Under the pieces are notes generated by a model, which saw only the letters and a list, made by a program, of their open reading frames with translations, had not been told where the DNA came from and ran no database searches. A program made the translations under genes and the position numbers. Below are positions 1 to 6,880 of a stretch of DNA of 64,000 nucleotides, piece by piece. The stretch is taken from NCBI GenBank assembly GCA_934658705.1, contig CAKUHP010000003.1:1-64000 (forward strand). Reading direction: 5' to 3'. The DNA is from an uncultured Collinsella sp. Lineage in GTDB: Bacteria > Actinomycetota > Coriobacteriia > Coriobacteriales > Coriobacteriaceae. How positions within the stretch are numbered: position 1 is the first letter of the stretch; every line of letters starts with the position of its first letter.

Positions 1-39
1 ACCCCGGAGGAGTTCCGGAACCAGCCCCTTGCGGCGTAG
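1..39 (+). CDS. IS3-family transposase OrfB, C-terminal tail only
   Basis: Frame 1 from base 1 reads TPEEFRNQPLAA and then a TAG stop. The tail matches the usual end of IS3-family OrfB (DDE integrase core), which finishes with a (M/L)TP-E-(F/Y)R motif a few residues before the stop. The stop lies 38 bases before the inferred IS terminus, as expected. Only 12 residues are visible, so the call rests on the motif plus the adjacent terminal repeat. Confidence 0.6.
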   Translation, partial: TPEEFRNQPLAA

Positions 40-77
40 TTCTTATTTAAGCCGTCCAAGTTTTGGGGTGCAGTTCA
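1..77 (+). mobile_element. Right end of an IS3-family (IS150-type) insertion sequence, partial
   Basis: The window opens in the last codons of an OrfB-like transposase and then reaches a terminus reading TGAACTGCACCCC when viewed inward (about 53-77). IS150-group elements have ends beginning TGTACTGCACCC followed by a TTGGAC block, and this end carries TTGGAC at the matching place. The rest of the element lies left of the window, so intactness cannot be judged. No target duplication can be tested with one end. Confidence 0.7.
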
Positions 78-131
78 CTTTAACGTTCGCCCCCGCTCAT
101 GTGTCGGCAGTTTTTTCTGGGCCATCCACCG

Positions 132-608
132 TCACGACAAGCAGGCGCGCAGGAAGGCGAACCATCTCGGCTGTTCGAGGTGGATGATGTCGTCGGGAAC
201 CCCGGTGGGAGCATGTCCACCAAAGAGCAGGCCCGCATCCGCCGGATTGACGAGTCGCACGATCCACACGGCGATGACCAGCACGCACAACACAGTGACC
301 GTAATATCGATACCACGCTTTAGCTTGCTCGATGCCACCTCCTCGCGCACGAACGCGAGCACAAACGCAACCGGCACCACCCAGAACAGCGGATGGTAGG
401 CAAAAGCCGCCGCAAAATCGAGGCGCAGTGCCGCCAACCAGGCCCTCGTCATGCCACATCCCGGACAGGGAATACCCGTCATCAGACGAAACACGCAGCC
501 GATGTCGAGCAGGTAGAGCGCGAGCCAGGCAACAAAGAGCACGCCGATGCAAGAAAGGGCGCGGCGGATGAGCTCCGCCGCGCCCTTATTTACCCGAGAG
601 TTGTTCAC
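132..608 (-). CDS. DUF2752 family small membrane protein
   Basis: This 158-aa protein has three or four hydrophobic segments and the DUF2752 signature PCPGCGMTRA near residues 48-57, a Cys-x-x-Cys motif at a membrane edge. Its biochemical function is unknown. DUF2752 proteins are often encoded next to small zinc-ribbon or TM2-type membrane proteins, as here. The start is GTG at 608, 13 nt after the stop of the zinc-ribbon DUF4234-like gene upstream, so the two are probably co-transcribed. The ribosome site is weak (AAGG), which suggests translational coupling. The IS end lies only 55 bp past the stop but has not truncated the gene. Confidence 0.8.
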   Translation of the reverse strand: MNNSRVNKGAAELIRRALSCIGVLFVAWLALYLLDIGCVFRLMTGIPCPGCGMTRAWLAALRLDFAAAFAYHPLFWVVPVAFVLAFVREEVASSKLKRGIDITVTVLCVLVIAVWIVRLVNPADAGLLFGGHAPTGVPDDIIHLEQPRWFAFLRACLS

Positions 609-621
609 GATGCCTTAATCG

Positions 622-1281
622 TTAGGCACGAGCGCCGAGACGGGTGTTGTAGACCGTAGCCATGGCGTTGGTGTTCTTGATGATGATGTTCATGGCAAAG
701 ATGGGGCCAAGGCCGCACAGAAGCACGCCGATAATCTGCCACATAAGAATGGTGGTACCGTTCTCCTGGAACATCAAACCGTAGCGAGGAGCGTTGGCCT
801 GCAGACGGTTGCCGATCTTGTAGTACCAGTAGTACGCGTAGAAGCCGCAAGTCACGAACGACAGCAAGATAAACGCGGCCAGACCCGGCGTAGAATCGCC
901 GTCGTCCTGGCACATGGTATTGATGTCGCGAGCCAGGCAATAGAGGAAGTAATACGAATAGATACCGCAGGTCACGATGGAAAGCAGGAGCCAGCCGATC
1001 AGGCTGCGGTCGGCCTTAACAGGTCCATAGCCCATCGGGGCGGCAGCCGGCTGCTGGGCGTACTGACCGGTGTACTGCTGCTGATTCGCATACTGCTGAG
1101 GCTGCGGCTGAGGCTGGACAGCCTGAACCGGAGCGGGCTGAGGCGCAGGCTGCGGCTGAGGGGCCGGCTGGGGTGCAGGCTGAGGCTGCGGAGCAGCGGA
1201 AGCGGCACCGATAGGAGATCCACAGACCGGGCAGAACTTGGCATCGTCCGAAAGGGACGATCCGCAATTAGGACAAAACAT
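622..1281 (-). CDS. Zinc-ribbon membrane protein with DUF4234-like domain
   Basis: This 219-aa protein starts MFCPNCG with a four-cysteine zinc ribbon (CPNC...CPVC, residues 3-20). A Pro/Gln/Ala-rich linker follows (about 25-95), then four hydrophobic segments with the W-L-L-S-I-V-T-C-G-I-Y-S-Y-Y pattern typical of DUF4234. The layout suggests a cytoplasmic zinc-ribbon head tethered to a small membrane domain. Function is unknown. The start is supported by AAAGGAG seven bases upstream. A palindrome 76-87 nt upstream of the start (1357-1368) may be its operator. It heads a two-gene unit with the DUF2752 gene. Confidence 0.82.
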   Translation of the reverse strand: MFCPNCGSSLSDDAKFCPVCGSPIGAASAAPQPQPAPQPAPQPQPAPQPAPVQAVQPQPQPQQYANQQQYTGQYAQQPAAAPMGYGPVKADRSLIGWLLLSIVTCGIYSYYFLYCLARDINTMCQDDGDSTPGLAAFILLSFVTCGFYAYYWYYKIGNRLQANAPRYGLMFQENGTTILMWQIIGVLLCGLGPIFAMNIIIKNTNAMATVYNTRLGARA

Positions 1282-1356
1282 AAGCCTCTCCTTTTCCTGG
1301 GGCGTTGCACGCCCTCAAACCTTACATGTCTATGTTCTCAACAATAGCCGCGACGT

Positions 1357-1368
1357 TGTTGCGCAACA
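1357..1368. promoter_or_regulatory. Putative operator, palindrome TGTTGCGCAACA
   Basis: A perfect 12-bp palindrome lies 76-87 nt upstream of the zinc-ribbon/DUF4234 gene start. A 14-bp version, TTGTTGCGCAACAA, sits at 17761-17774 at almost the same distance upstream of the surface-protein gene. Matching sequence, position and orientation suggest a shared transcription factor. The factor is not identified. Confidence 0.4.
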
Positions 1369-1437
1369 TTGACCAAATTCGAAGAAATTTGACTGAAACC
1401 GCTTTCGCAACCACTTTTTTGCTTTCGCAGTAGCAAA

Positions 1438-1469
1438 AGGCACCCCAAACACAGTTGCTTGGGGTGCCT
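1438..1469 (-). terminator. Rho-independent terminator of the 1477-2841 gene
   Basis: On the minus strand, 11-bp arms (AGGCACCCCAA paired with TTGGGGTGCCT) are followed by TTTTGC, starting 8 bp past the stop codon. Confidence 0.75.
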
Positions 1470-1476
1470 AGACCGT

Positions 1477-2841
1477 TTATTCGGCTTGATTGTTTTCGGC
1501 CGCAGGAGCCTCATCCGACGCATCCGCCGGCGTGGCGACGGCGGTCCAATCGGGTTCCGCAGGCGTGGCCTCGGGCGCAGGTGCGGGCGCCGGGGCAGGC
1601 GCAGGTGCGGGCGCAGGCGCGGGTGCCGGAGCGGGAGCCGGGGCAGGCGCAGCACCAGCGGCGGCCGTGGGATTGAAGCCCGCGGGAGCAGGCTTCTTCT
1701 CGCCCGGGAGCACAAAGGTCAGAACGTCATCGGTATCCTCATCGGTCCACTCGCTGGCATGGCGCGCTGCCCAGTAGCCAACGGCGCGGTACTTGAGCAT
1801 CGTGCCGAACACATTCAAGAACACGGTGACAAAAGCGACGATCATCAGGAACAGGATGAGCGTAATACCGCCACCCTTAATAATCGCCTCGAGGCCCGAA
1901 GGAGAGTAATAACCGTAATAGCCATAGCTGCTGAGGCCAAAGGCCGCGATAAAGCCAAAGATGGCGGTGAAGATCCACGTGATGATGTTCGAAACGATGC
2001 CCGTCAAAAACTCGGGGAGAATCGAGGCGCAGAACAACTTGCCCAGGTTGGCCTTATAAGACTTCCAGACCTTCTCGAGCGAAAACGCGCTCTCCACGCG
2101 GCCGACGACCGCAAAGTGCATCACAGCGGCATCGCCAAACATCTTAAAGAAGATGCCCAGCACAAACGAGACGAACAGAGCCAAGACGAGCAAGCCCATC
2201 GAGCCGACGAGCGCACTCTCGAGTCCGCTCGAACCGAAGTAATAATACGAACCGACGGCACCGATCACAACGCTCTCGATTGCCGAGAACACCACGCCGA
2301 TCACCGGGATAATGGCGACGAACTCGAGCACGTTCGTAATGACGGACGAGAAAATGCCCAAGCCAAACGAGGTCGAACGCAGCAGCGGACGCTCCATACC
2401 CTTATCGTCCTTGAGCGACAGGTCGCGGCCCCACTCGATGCCAAAGCCGGCGCCGCACACGCTCGCGACGTAGGCGAGCAAAAAGCCAATGGCCGCTGCG
2501 ATGCCGCCGATAACGGGGATAAACAGCACCAATACCGACACGACACAGATCAGTGCCGGCAAAAAGGCAATCTGGCACACGCGAACCAGGGCACCGGGAA
2601 CCTTGAGCATGTCGTTGAAAGCCTGCGCCATGCAGCCCTTGGGCACATTCATAGCCGGTTGGGGCGTAACGAACGGCTGCGGCTGGGGCTGAACAAACGG
2701 CTGCGGCTGGGGCTGCGGCTGCTGAGGCTGTCCCTGCGGAGCAGAGGTAGCAGCCTGCGGGGCCTCGGTATTAGGGGCACCGCAAACGCCGCAGAACTTG
2801 TCGTTGTCGCCCATGGGGGCTCCACACTGCGAACAGAACAT
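1477..2841 (-). CDS. Zinc-ribbon polytopic membrane protein with Ala-Pro repeat tail
   Basis: This is a 454-aa protein. Residues 1-25 form a zinc ribbon (CSQC...CGVC), followed by a Gln/Pro-rich linker, about six to eight membrane segments resembling DUF4013-type polytopic proteins, and an acidic tail. The tail carries an Ala-Pro dipeptide run (coding bases about 1575-1660). The start MFCSQCG at 2841 is preferred over longer readings because AAGGG lies nine bases upstream and the protein then begins like its neighbour (MFCPNCG). Function is unknown. The shared zinc-ribbon plus Pro/Gln linker suggests it works in the same membrane process as the 622-1281 product. A terminator follows the gene. 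Confidence 0.75.
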   Translation of the reverse strand: MFCSQCGAPMGDNDKFCGVCGAPNTEAPQAATSAPQGQPQQPQPQPQPFVQPQPQPFVTPQPAMNVPKGCMAQAFNDMLKVPGALVRVCQIAFLPALICVVSVLVLFIPVIGGIAAAIGFLLAYVASVCGAGFGIEWGRDLSLKDDKGMERPLLRSTSFGLGIFSSVITNVLEFVAIIPVIGVVFSAIESVVIGAVGSYYYFGSSGLESALVGSMGLLVLALFVSFVLGIFFKMFGDAAVMHFAVVGRVESAFSLEKVWKSYKANLGKLFCASILPEFLTGIVSNIITWIFTAIFGFIAAFGLSSYGYYGYYSPSGLEAIIKGGGITLILFLMIVAFVTVFLNVFGTMLKYRAVGYWAARHASEWTDEDTDDVLTFVLPGEKKPAPAGFNPTAAAGAAPAPAPAPAPAPAPAPAPAPAPAPAPEATPAEPDWTAVATPADASDEAPAAENNQAE

Positions 2842-2990
2842 CGAAATCATCCCTTCGTATCTAGAGCGAATCACCTGGATCGCAAACGATGTCTTGGCAT
2901 CATTATCGCCCATTGTGGGGACAAATGCGCCCAGATGACCATTTTGCAACGGAGGCAGTGTTATTCAACGATTCGAAGGGTGCGCCCGAG

Positions 2991-4013
2991 CTAGTTTGTA
3001 CCGCGGAAGCCCTTGCCGACGATTTCGGAACTATCGACGATCGTGATGAAGGCATCCGGGTCGATCTCACGGGTATAGCGGCGCAGCTGAACGGCCTCGC
3101 GACGGCTCAGCACGCTCATAATCACCGTGACGCACTTGCCCGAGAAGGCGCCGTAGCCACGACTGATCGTTGCCGTGCGGTTGAGGTGTTTGACGATAAA
3201 CTCCTCGACCTTACGCGGCTCGGAGCAAATGATCGTACAGACCTTGCGCAGGTGAATACTCTCGATAGCCTTGTCGACGACGAGCGTCTTGGCAAACAGG
3301 CCGAGCACACAGTACAGGCCGACGCGCGGGCCATACAGAAAGGCGGCGATGGTCACGATGCCGATATCGACCAGCAGCAGGGCGCGGCCGATCTCGAGCG
3401 TCGTGCGACGCTTGAGGATCATGGCGAGAATGTCCGTGCCGCCCGTCGAAGCACCGATATCAAAGACGATGGCACTGCCCAGTGCCGGCAAGATAACGGC
3501 AAAGCACAGGTCAAGCCACATATCGCCCGTCAGCGAAACATCGGTGGGAATAAAGAGCTCGAACAGCGAAACGTAGGCCGAAAGCGCAAACGAGGCAAAG
3601 ACACTCCAAAGGATTGCCTTGCGGTCCAAGAAAATAAAACCCAGGATGACCAGGACCGCATTGATGATCCACATAAAGACGCCGACCGGCAGGGTCGGAA
3701 ACAGCGTGGACAGGATAACCGACACGCCCGAAGTGCCGCCGAAGGCGAAGTGGTTGGGAGTCTTAAACGCAACGATAGCGAAGGCTGTGAGGATCAGGCC
3801 CAGGTTGAGCTCGCCAAAGAAGCGCAAGAAGCCCGGCTCCTGGCTACGCTTGCGACCGGCGCGCTCGCCACGCTCAATGTCCTCGCGCCCGACCACGCGC
3901 TCCATCGGCACCACGGGAGGACGATGCACCTCCTCGGCGGCACGCGACGCCGCCTCCGCCGCAGCAGCCTCGATCGCCCACGCCTTGCTTTCTGTCTCGT
4001 GCTCGTCGGCCAT
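2991..4013 (-). CDS. YitT family membrane protein (DUF161 + DUF2179)
   Basis: This 340-aa protein has a charged N-terminal region of about 60 residues and five or six membrane helices (YitT/DUF161, about 75-265). It ends in a cytoplasmic DUF2179 domain containing the R-K-V-(E)-E-F-I and T-I-S-R-G-Y-G-A-F pattern. YitT proteins are widespread in Gram-positive bacteria, and their transported substrate is unknown. The start at 4013 has GAAGGG eight bases upstream. The Ala-rich, charged N-terminal extension is longer than in typical YitT proteins. Confidence 0.88.
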   Translation of the reverse strand: MADEHETESKAWAIEAAAAEAASRAAEEVHRPPVVPMERVVGREDIERGERAGRKRSQEPGFLRFFGELNLGLILTAFAIVAFKTPNHFAFGGTSGVSVILSTLFPTLPVGVFMWIINAVLVILGFIFLDRKAILWSVFASFALSAYVSLFELFIPTDVSLTGDMWLDLCFAVILPALGSAIVFDIGASTGGTDILAMILKRRTTLEIGRALLLVDIGIVTIAAFLYGPRVGLYCVLGLFAKTLVVDKAIESIHLRKVCTIICSEPRKVEEFIVKHLNRTATISRGYGAFSGKCVTVIMSVLSRREAVQLRRYTREIDPDAFITIVDSSEIVGKGFRGTN

Positions 4014-4127
4014 TACGGCAACCCTTCGTTAACAATTTGGAAACAATGCGCTCATTAGGGTAACGCTGAACGCGAAGATTGCAACCCTTAGTTAGACGAA
4101 CGGCATGGCTGCATCGAGGGCATATAG

Positions 4128-4168
4128 AAAACGGCCGACCGCGCTTTTGCTTGCACGGTCGGCCGTTT
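4128..4168 (-). terminator. Terminator downstream of the Asp23/DUF2273/AmaP operon
   Basis: ACGGCCGACCG pairs with CGGTCGGCCGT around a loop of about 14 nt. On the minus strand it is followed by TTTTC. It lies about 55 bp past the Asp23 stop codon. Confidence 0.65.
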
Positions 4169-4180
4169 GGCGTTTTCGCA

Positions 4181-4223
4181 GATAAAACCTGCCAAAACAA
4201 ACCTGTCCCTATTTGGCAGGTTA
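4181..4223. repeat. GGGACAG-core palindrome, copy 1
   Basis: Arms AACCTGCCAAA/TTTTGGCAGGTT flank the core AGGGACAGGTTT (minus strand), followed by TTTTATC. The outer end of the hairpin overlaps the Asp23 stop codon, so it may also act as a terminator. Related copies lie at 6805, 9085, 9164, 28890, 44443, 44876, 45185 and 55474. Confidence 0.7.
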
Positions 4224-4742
4224 TTCGTGCTGGCTGGCGTGGTGCTCGTACTCCTCGGGGGTGATGACATCCTCGATGCGCAGGTTGATTCCTGCCACCT
4301 CAAGGCCAGTCATCGCGGCCAGACGCTCGGTGACACGTGCCTTAACGTCGTCAAAGATCGCGGGCGCATAGGCACCATACTCGATGATGACCGAGATATT
4401 GACGACCACACGGTTGTCATCGGTGACCTCGACCGTCACGCCCTTGGTCAGATTCTCGGCACCAAACTGCTCCTGCACAAAGTGCATGAGGTTGCCCTTC
4501 ATGCCCAACACGTGCGGCACCTCGCGGGTTGCCATGGCGACGATCTTCTCAATCACGCCGTTGGAATAGGTCAGCGAATCCTCGGACTCGTCCGCCTCCT
4601 CGTCGTCCTCATCCGTCTCGTCTTCAGGCTCGGACTCGGCAAGGGTCTGGTCCTCGAGCGTTACGTCCTCGGAATCGGCGGCGACGGCCTCGTTCGCCTC
4701 AAGCTCGGTATCGGCCACATCGACCTTCGTATTAAAAGCCAT
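4221..4742 (-). CDS. Asp23/Gls24 family envelope stress protein
   Basis: This 173-aa protein has a very acidic N-terminal half (Asp/Glu-rich to about residue 55) and then the Asp23 domain (about 58-165: T-Y-S-N-G-V-I-E-K-I-V-A, V-T-V-E-V-T-D-D-N-R-V-V-V, E-R-L-A-A-M-T-G-L-E-V). In staphylococci Asp23 is held at the membrane by AmaP and affects the cell-wall stress response. Here it is the last gene of amaP, DUF2273, asp23. The start has GGAGG five bases upstream. The acidic extension is unusual compared with Asp23 proteins of about 120-170 aa. Confidence 0.88.
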   Translation of the reverse strand: MAFNTKVDVADTELEANEAVAADSEDVTLEDQTLAESEPEDETDEDDEEADESEDSLTYSNGVIEKIVAMATREVPHVLGMKGNLMHFVQEQFGAENLTKGVTVEVTDDNRVVVNISVIIEYGAYAPAIFDDVKARVTERLAAMTGLEVAGINLRIEDVITPEEYEHHASQHE

Positions 4743-4786
4743 GGTTCCTCCTTATGCCTGCCGCGGATGCGACAGTCGAATACGTA

Positions 4787-5164
4787 TTAGCGGCCGCTAA
4801 ACAGACGGCCGAAGAAGTTGACGATACCGTTCTCTCCATCGCGAATCTGCCCGATCACGGCGCCGATCAGCACAAAGAATGCGATGACGAGGGTATCCCA
4901 CAGGCCCAACGTAAGTACCAGCACGGCGAGAATAAAGCCCGCGACGGCACCAAGTGTAGTATTGGGATGGCGCACGGCATAGCTCCAGATGGCAGCACCC
5001 GTACCTTTGATGAGACCCATGGCCTCGTCAAAGTCGTTGACGGCGGCGTCATGCGCTTCGTTGGCCTCGGGCTTGGTATCGGCCGCCTCGCTTGCCGGCG
5101 TGGCGCTCTGGTCGATCGTCAGGCGCGGCGTGCGGACGGTCTTGTCTTGATTGGTATCACTCAC
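4787..5164 (-). CDS. DUF2273 small membrane protein
   Basis: This 125-aa protein has a hydrophilic N-terminal half and two membrane helices (about residues 63-105), ending in N-G-I-V-N-F-F-G-R-L-F as in DUF2273 proteins. It starts at GTG 5164, with GGAGG six bases upstream, and overlaps the end of amaP by 8 bp, which implies translational coupling. DUF2273 genes characteristically lie between amaP and asp23/gls24 genes, exactly as here. The exact role in anchoring Asp23 is unknown. Confidence 0.82.
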   Translation of the reverse strand: MSDTNQDKTVRTPRLTIDQSATPASEAADTKPEANEAHDAAVNDFDEAMGLIKGTGAAIWSYAVRHPNTTLGAVAGFILAVLVLTLGLWDTLVIAFFVLIGAVIGQIRDGENGIVNFFGRLFSGR

Positions 5165-5702
5165 CGGAAACCTCCACGGTCTGGACGGTAGTCTTGGACG
5201 GCAAAAAACGGACGCGCGCGGTCGTGCCTGACGTGCCGAGCATGGTGTCGCATGCCTGCTCGATGCGCTGCTGCATCGCGGTGGCAAGGGAAGCCACGTC
5301 CTTATCGTCAAGCGCGATGGCCTCGACCTTAAAGCGGACGCGCGATTCGTCGGCACCTTGGACGCGAGCCTCGACGTGCTCGACCATGACGCGGTCGTCA
5401 CGTTCGGCCGCGGCACGGGCGCACGATGACAGAGCCGCGAGGGTGACCTCGATATTGCGCTCCCCTGCCGGATGCACGCAGGACGGTTCCCGGCGGGCGA
5501 ACATCAGGCGGAAAAAGCTCACCAGTGTGCCAAGTGCCACAACGCCGGCACACACCGTGACGACGATGCGCGGCATAGGGTCGCGCATCAGCAGCATAAT
5601 GCGATACGTATACGGCCCCCAAAACTGGCAAACAAGCGTGCCCAGCGCCACGATGGCGGCGGCAAGATACACGATTGCTAGGGCTCGTTTGAGCACGCGC
5701 AT
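5157..5702 (-). CDS. amaP: Alkaline shock response membrane anchor protein AmaP
   Basis: This 181-aa protein has two N-terminal membrane helices (about residues 5-27 and 40-62) and a cytoplasmic alpha/beta domain (R-N-I-E-V-T-L-A-A-L, V-R-F-K-V-E-A-I-A) of the AmaP type. AmaP recruits Asp23 to the membrane. The start at 5702 is chosen because AAAGGAG is seven bases upstream; upstream in-frame codons would run through the YebC terminator. A TATAAT box at 5752-5757 (minus strand) fits as the -10 element of this operon. Confidence 0.8.
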   Translation of the reverse strand: MRVLKRALAIVYLAAAIVALGTLVCQFWGPYTYRIMLLMRDPMPRIVVTVCAGVVALGTLVSFFRLMFARREPSCVHPAGERNIEVTLAALSSCARAAAERDDRVMVEHVEARVQGADESRVRFKVEAIALDDKDVASLATAMQQRIEQACDTMLGTSGTTARVRFLPSKTTVQTVEVSGE

Positions 5703-5756
5703 GCGGCGCTCCTTTCGGGTCTCGGTCCACAGGATACAAACGGTTCGCATCATTAT

Positions 5757-5798
5757 AAAAGAGCCGGGTCCGGTGCCATACGCACGCGGATCCGGCTC
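5757..5798 (-). terminator. Terminator of the YebC gene
   Basis: GAGCCGGATCCG pairs with CGGACCCGGCTC on the minus strand, followed by TTTTATAAT. It lies 70 bp past the yebC stop, and its U-tract merges with the amaP -10 box. Confidence 0.7.
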
Positions 5799-5867
5799 AT
5801 CTATTCCACGAGGCTTGCATGCTCGCTTCATTATGCCCAGATATGCACGGCTTAACCCGTGCGGGCG

Positions 5868-6674
5868 CTACTCCTCCTCGAGGGCAGCGATGACCTCGTC
5901 GGTCATGTCCATGGTGCTGTAGACGTCCTGGACGTCGTCGAGCTCCTCGAGGCGATCGATGAGGCGCTGAACCTTCTTGGCGTCGGCGCCGGAGACCTCG
6001 GTCGGGGTGGTCGGGACCATGGTGGTCTCGGAACCCTTGACCTGGATGCCCTGCTCCTCGAGCGCCTTGGAAACAGCCATGACGTCGTTGGCAGCGGTCC
6101 AGACGATCCACTCCTCGCCGGCGTCCTCGTAATCGTCGCCACCGGCCTCGGCGATAGCCATCATGAACTCTTCCTCGTCACCGGCAGCACCGTTGGCGAT
6201 CATGGTCTCCTTCTTGGCGTTCTCGTCCAGGATCTCCTTGGCGACGACGATCTGGCCCTTGCGCTCAAACTGGAAGGCGACGGAGCCGGAGGTGCCCAGG
6301 TTGCCACCAGCGTGGGAGAAGGCGGAACGGACGTCAGCAGCGGTACGGTTGCGGTTGTCGGTCAGGCAGTCGACGTAGACGGCGACACCGGCGGGACCGT
6401 AGCCCTCGTACACGATGTTCTCGTAGACGGCGGCGTCGGCACCCGAACCAAAGGCCTTGTCGATAGCGGACTTGATCTTGTCCTTGGGCATGGACTGAGC
6501 CTTGGCCTTGGCAACGGCAGCGGCGAGGCTGGCGTTGTTCTCGGGCAGCGGGTCGCCGCCGAGACGGGCAGCAACGGTGATGTTGCGGCTCAGCTTGGAG
6601 AAGAGGGCGGAACGCTTGGCGTCCTGCGCGCCCTTACGATGCTTGGTTGTGGCCCACTTAGAGTGTCCGGACAT
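5868..6674 (-). CDS. yebC: YebC/PmpR family protein (probable transcription/translation regulator)
   Basis: This 268-aa protein begins MSGHSKWATTKHRKGAQDA, the near-invariant YebC opening, and contains the family signatures E-N-I-V-Y-E-G-Y-G-P-(A)-G and D-N-R-N-R-T. YebC/TACO1 proteins act as regulators in some bacteria, and recent work links them to relief of ribosome stalling at proline runs. The start has AGGAG seven bases upstream. The length (usually about 240-250) is slightly increased by a loop near residues 155-185 rich in Glu/Asp. It is probably monocistronic. Confidence 0.95.
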   Translation of the reverse strand: MSGHSKWATTKHRKGAQDAKRSALFSKLSRNITVAARLGGDPLPENNASLAAAVAKAKAQSMPKDKIKSAIDKAFGSGADAAVYENIVYEGYGPAGVAVYVDCLTDNRNRTAADVRSAFSHAGGNLGTSGSVAFQFERKGQIVVAKEILDENAKKETMIANGAAGDEEEFMMAIAEAGGDDYEDAGEEWIVWTAANDVMAVSKALEEQGIQVKGSETTMVPTTPTEVSGADAKKVQRLIDRLEELDDVQDVYSTMDMTDEVIAALEEE

Positions 6675-6804
6675 ACGTGTCTCCTATCGGTTTCGACCTA
6701 AAGCCCAGCGCAGATGCTCGGGCAATATAAACAAACGTCGTTATGATATACCTACTGGCCTGCGAGATAAACCCCAAAATGAAGGCGACGTGATGATGCA
6801 ACCC

Positions 6805-6880
6805 TTTGGTGCAAGGGGGACAGGTTAGTTTGCACCAGGTTGATTGGGTGGCTAATTTGGGACGGGGCTTTTGCACCAGT
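6805..6880. repeat. Two adjacent palindromic repeats (GGGACAGG and GGGACGGGGC cores)
   Basis: The first (6805-6838) has arms TTGGTGCAA/TTGCACCA around GGGGGACAGGTTAG. The second (6851-6880) reads GCTAATTTGGGACGGGGCTT, followed by another TTGCACCA, so the two elements share one arm sequence. They abut the stop codon of the next gene at 6880. Confidence 0.6.

Noticed and set aside
1575-1660. Microsatellite-type DNA repeat
   Set aside because: It is the coding region of an Ala-Pro dipeptide tail in the zinc-ribbon membrane protein, in frame with the rest of the gene.
1459-2994. Plus-strand open frame of 511 codons
   Set aside because: Arg-rich shadow of the zinc-ribbon/Ala-Pro gene on the other strand.
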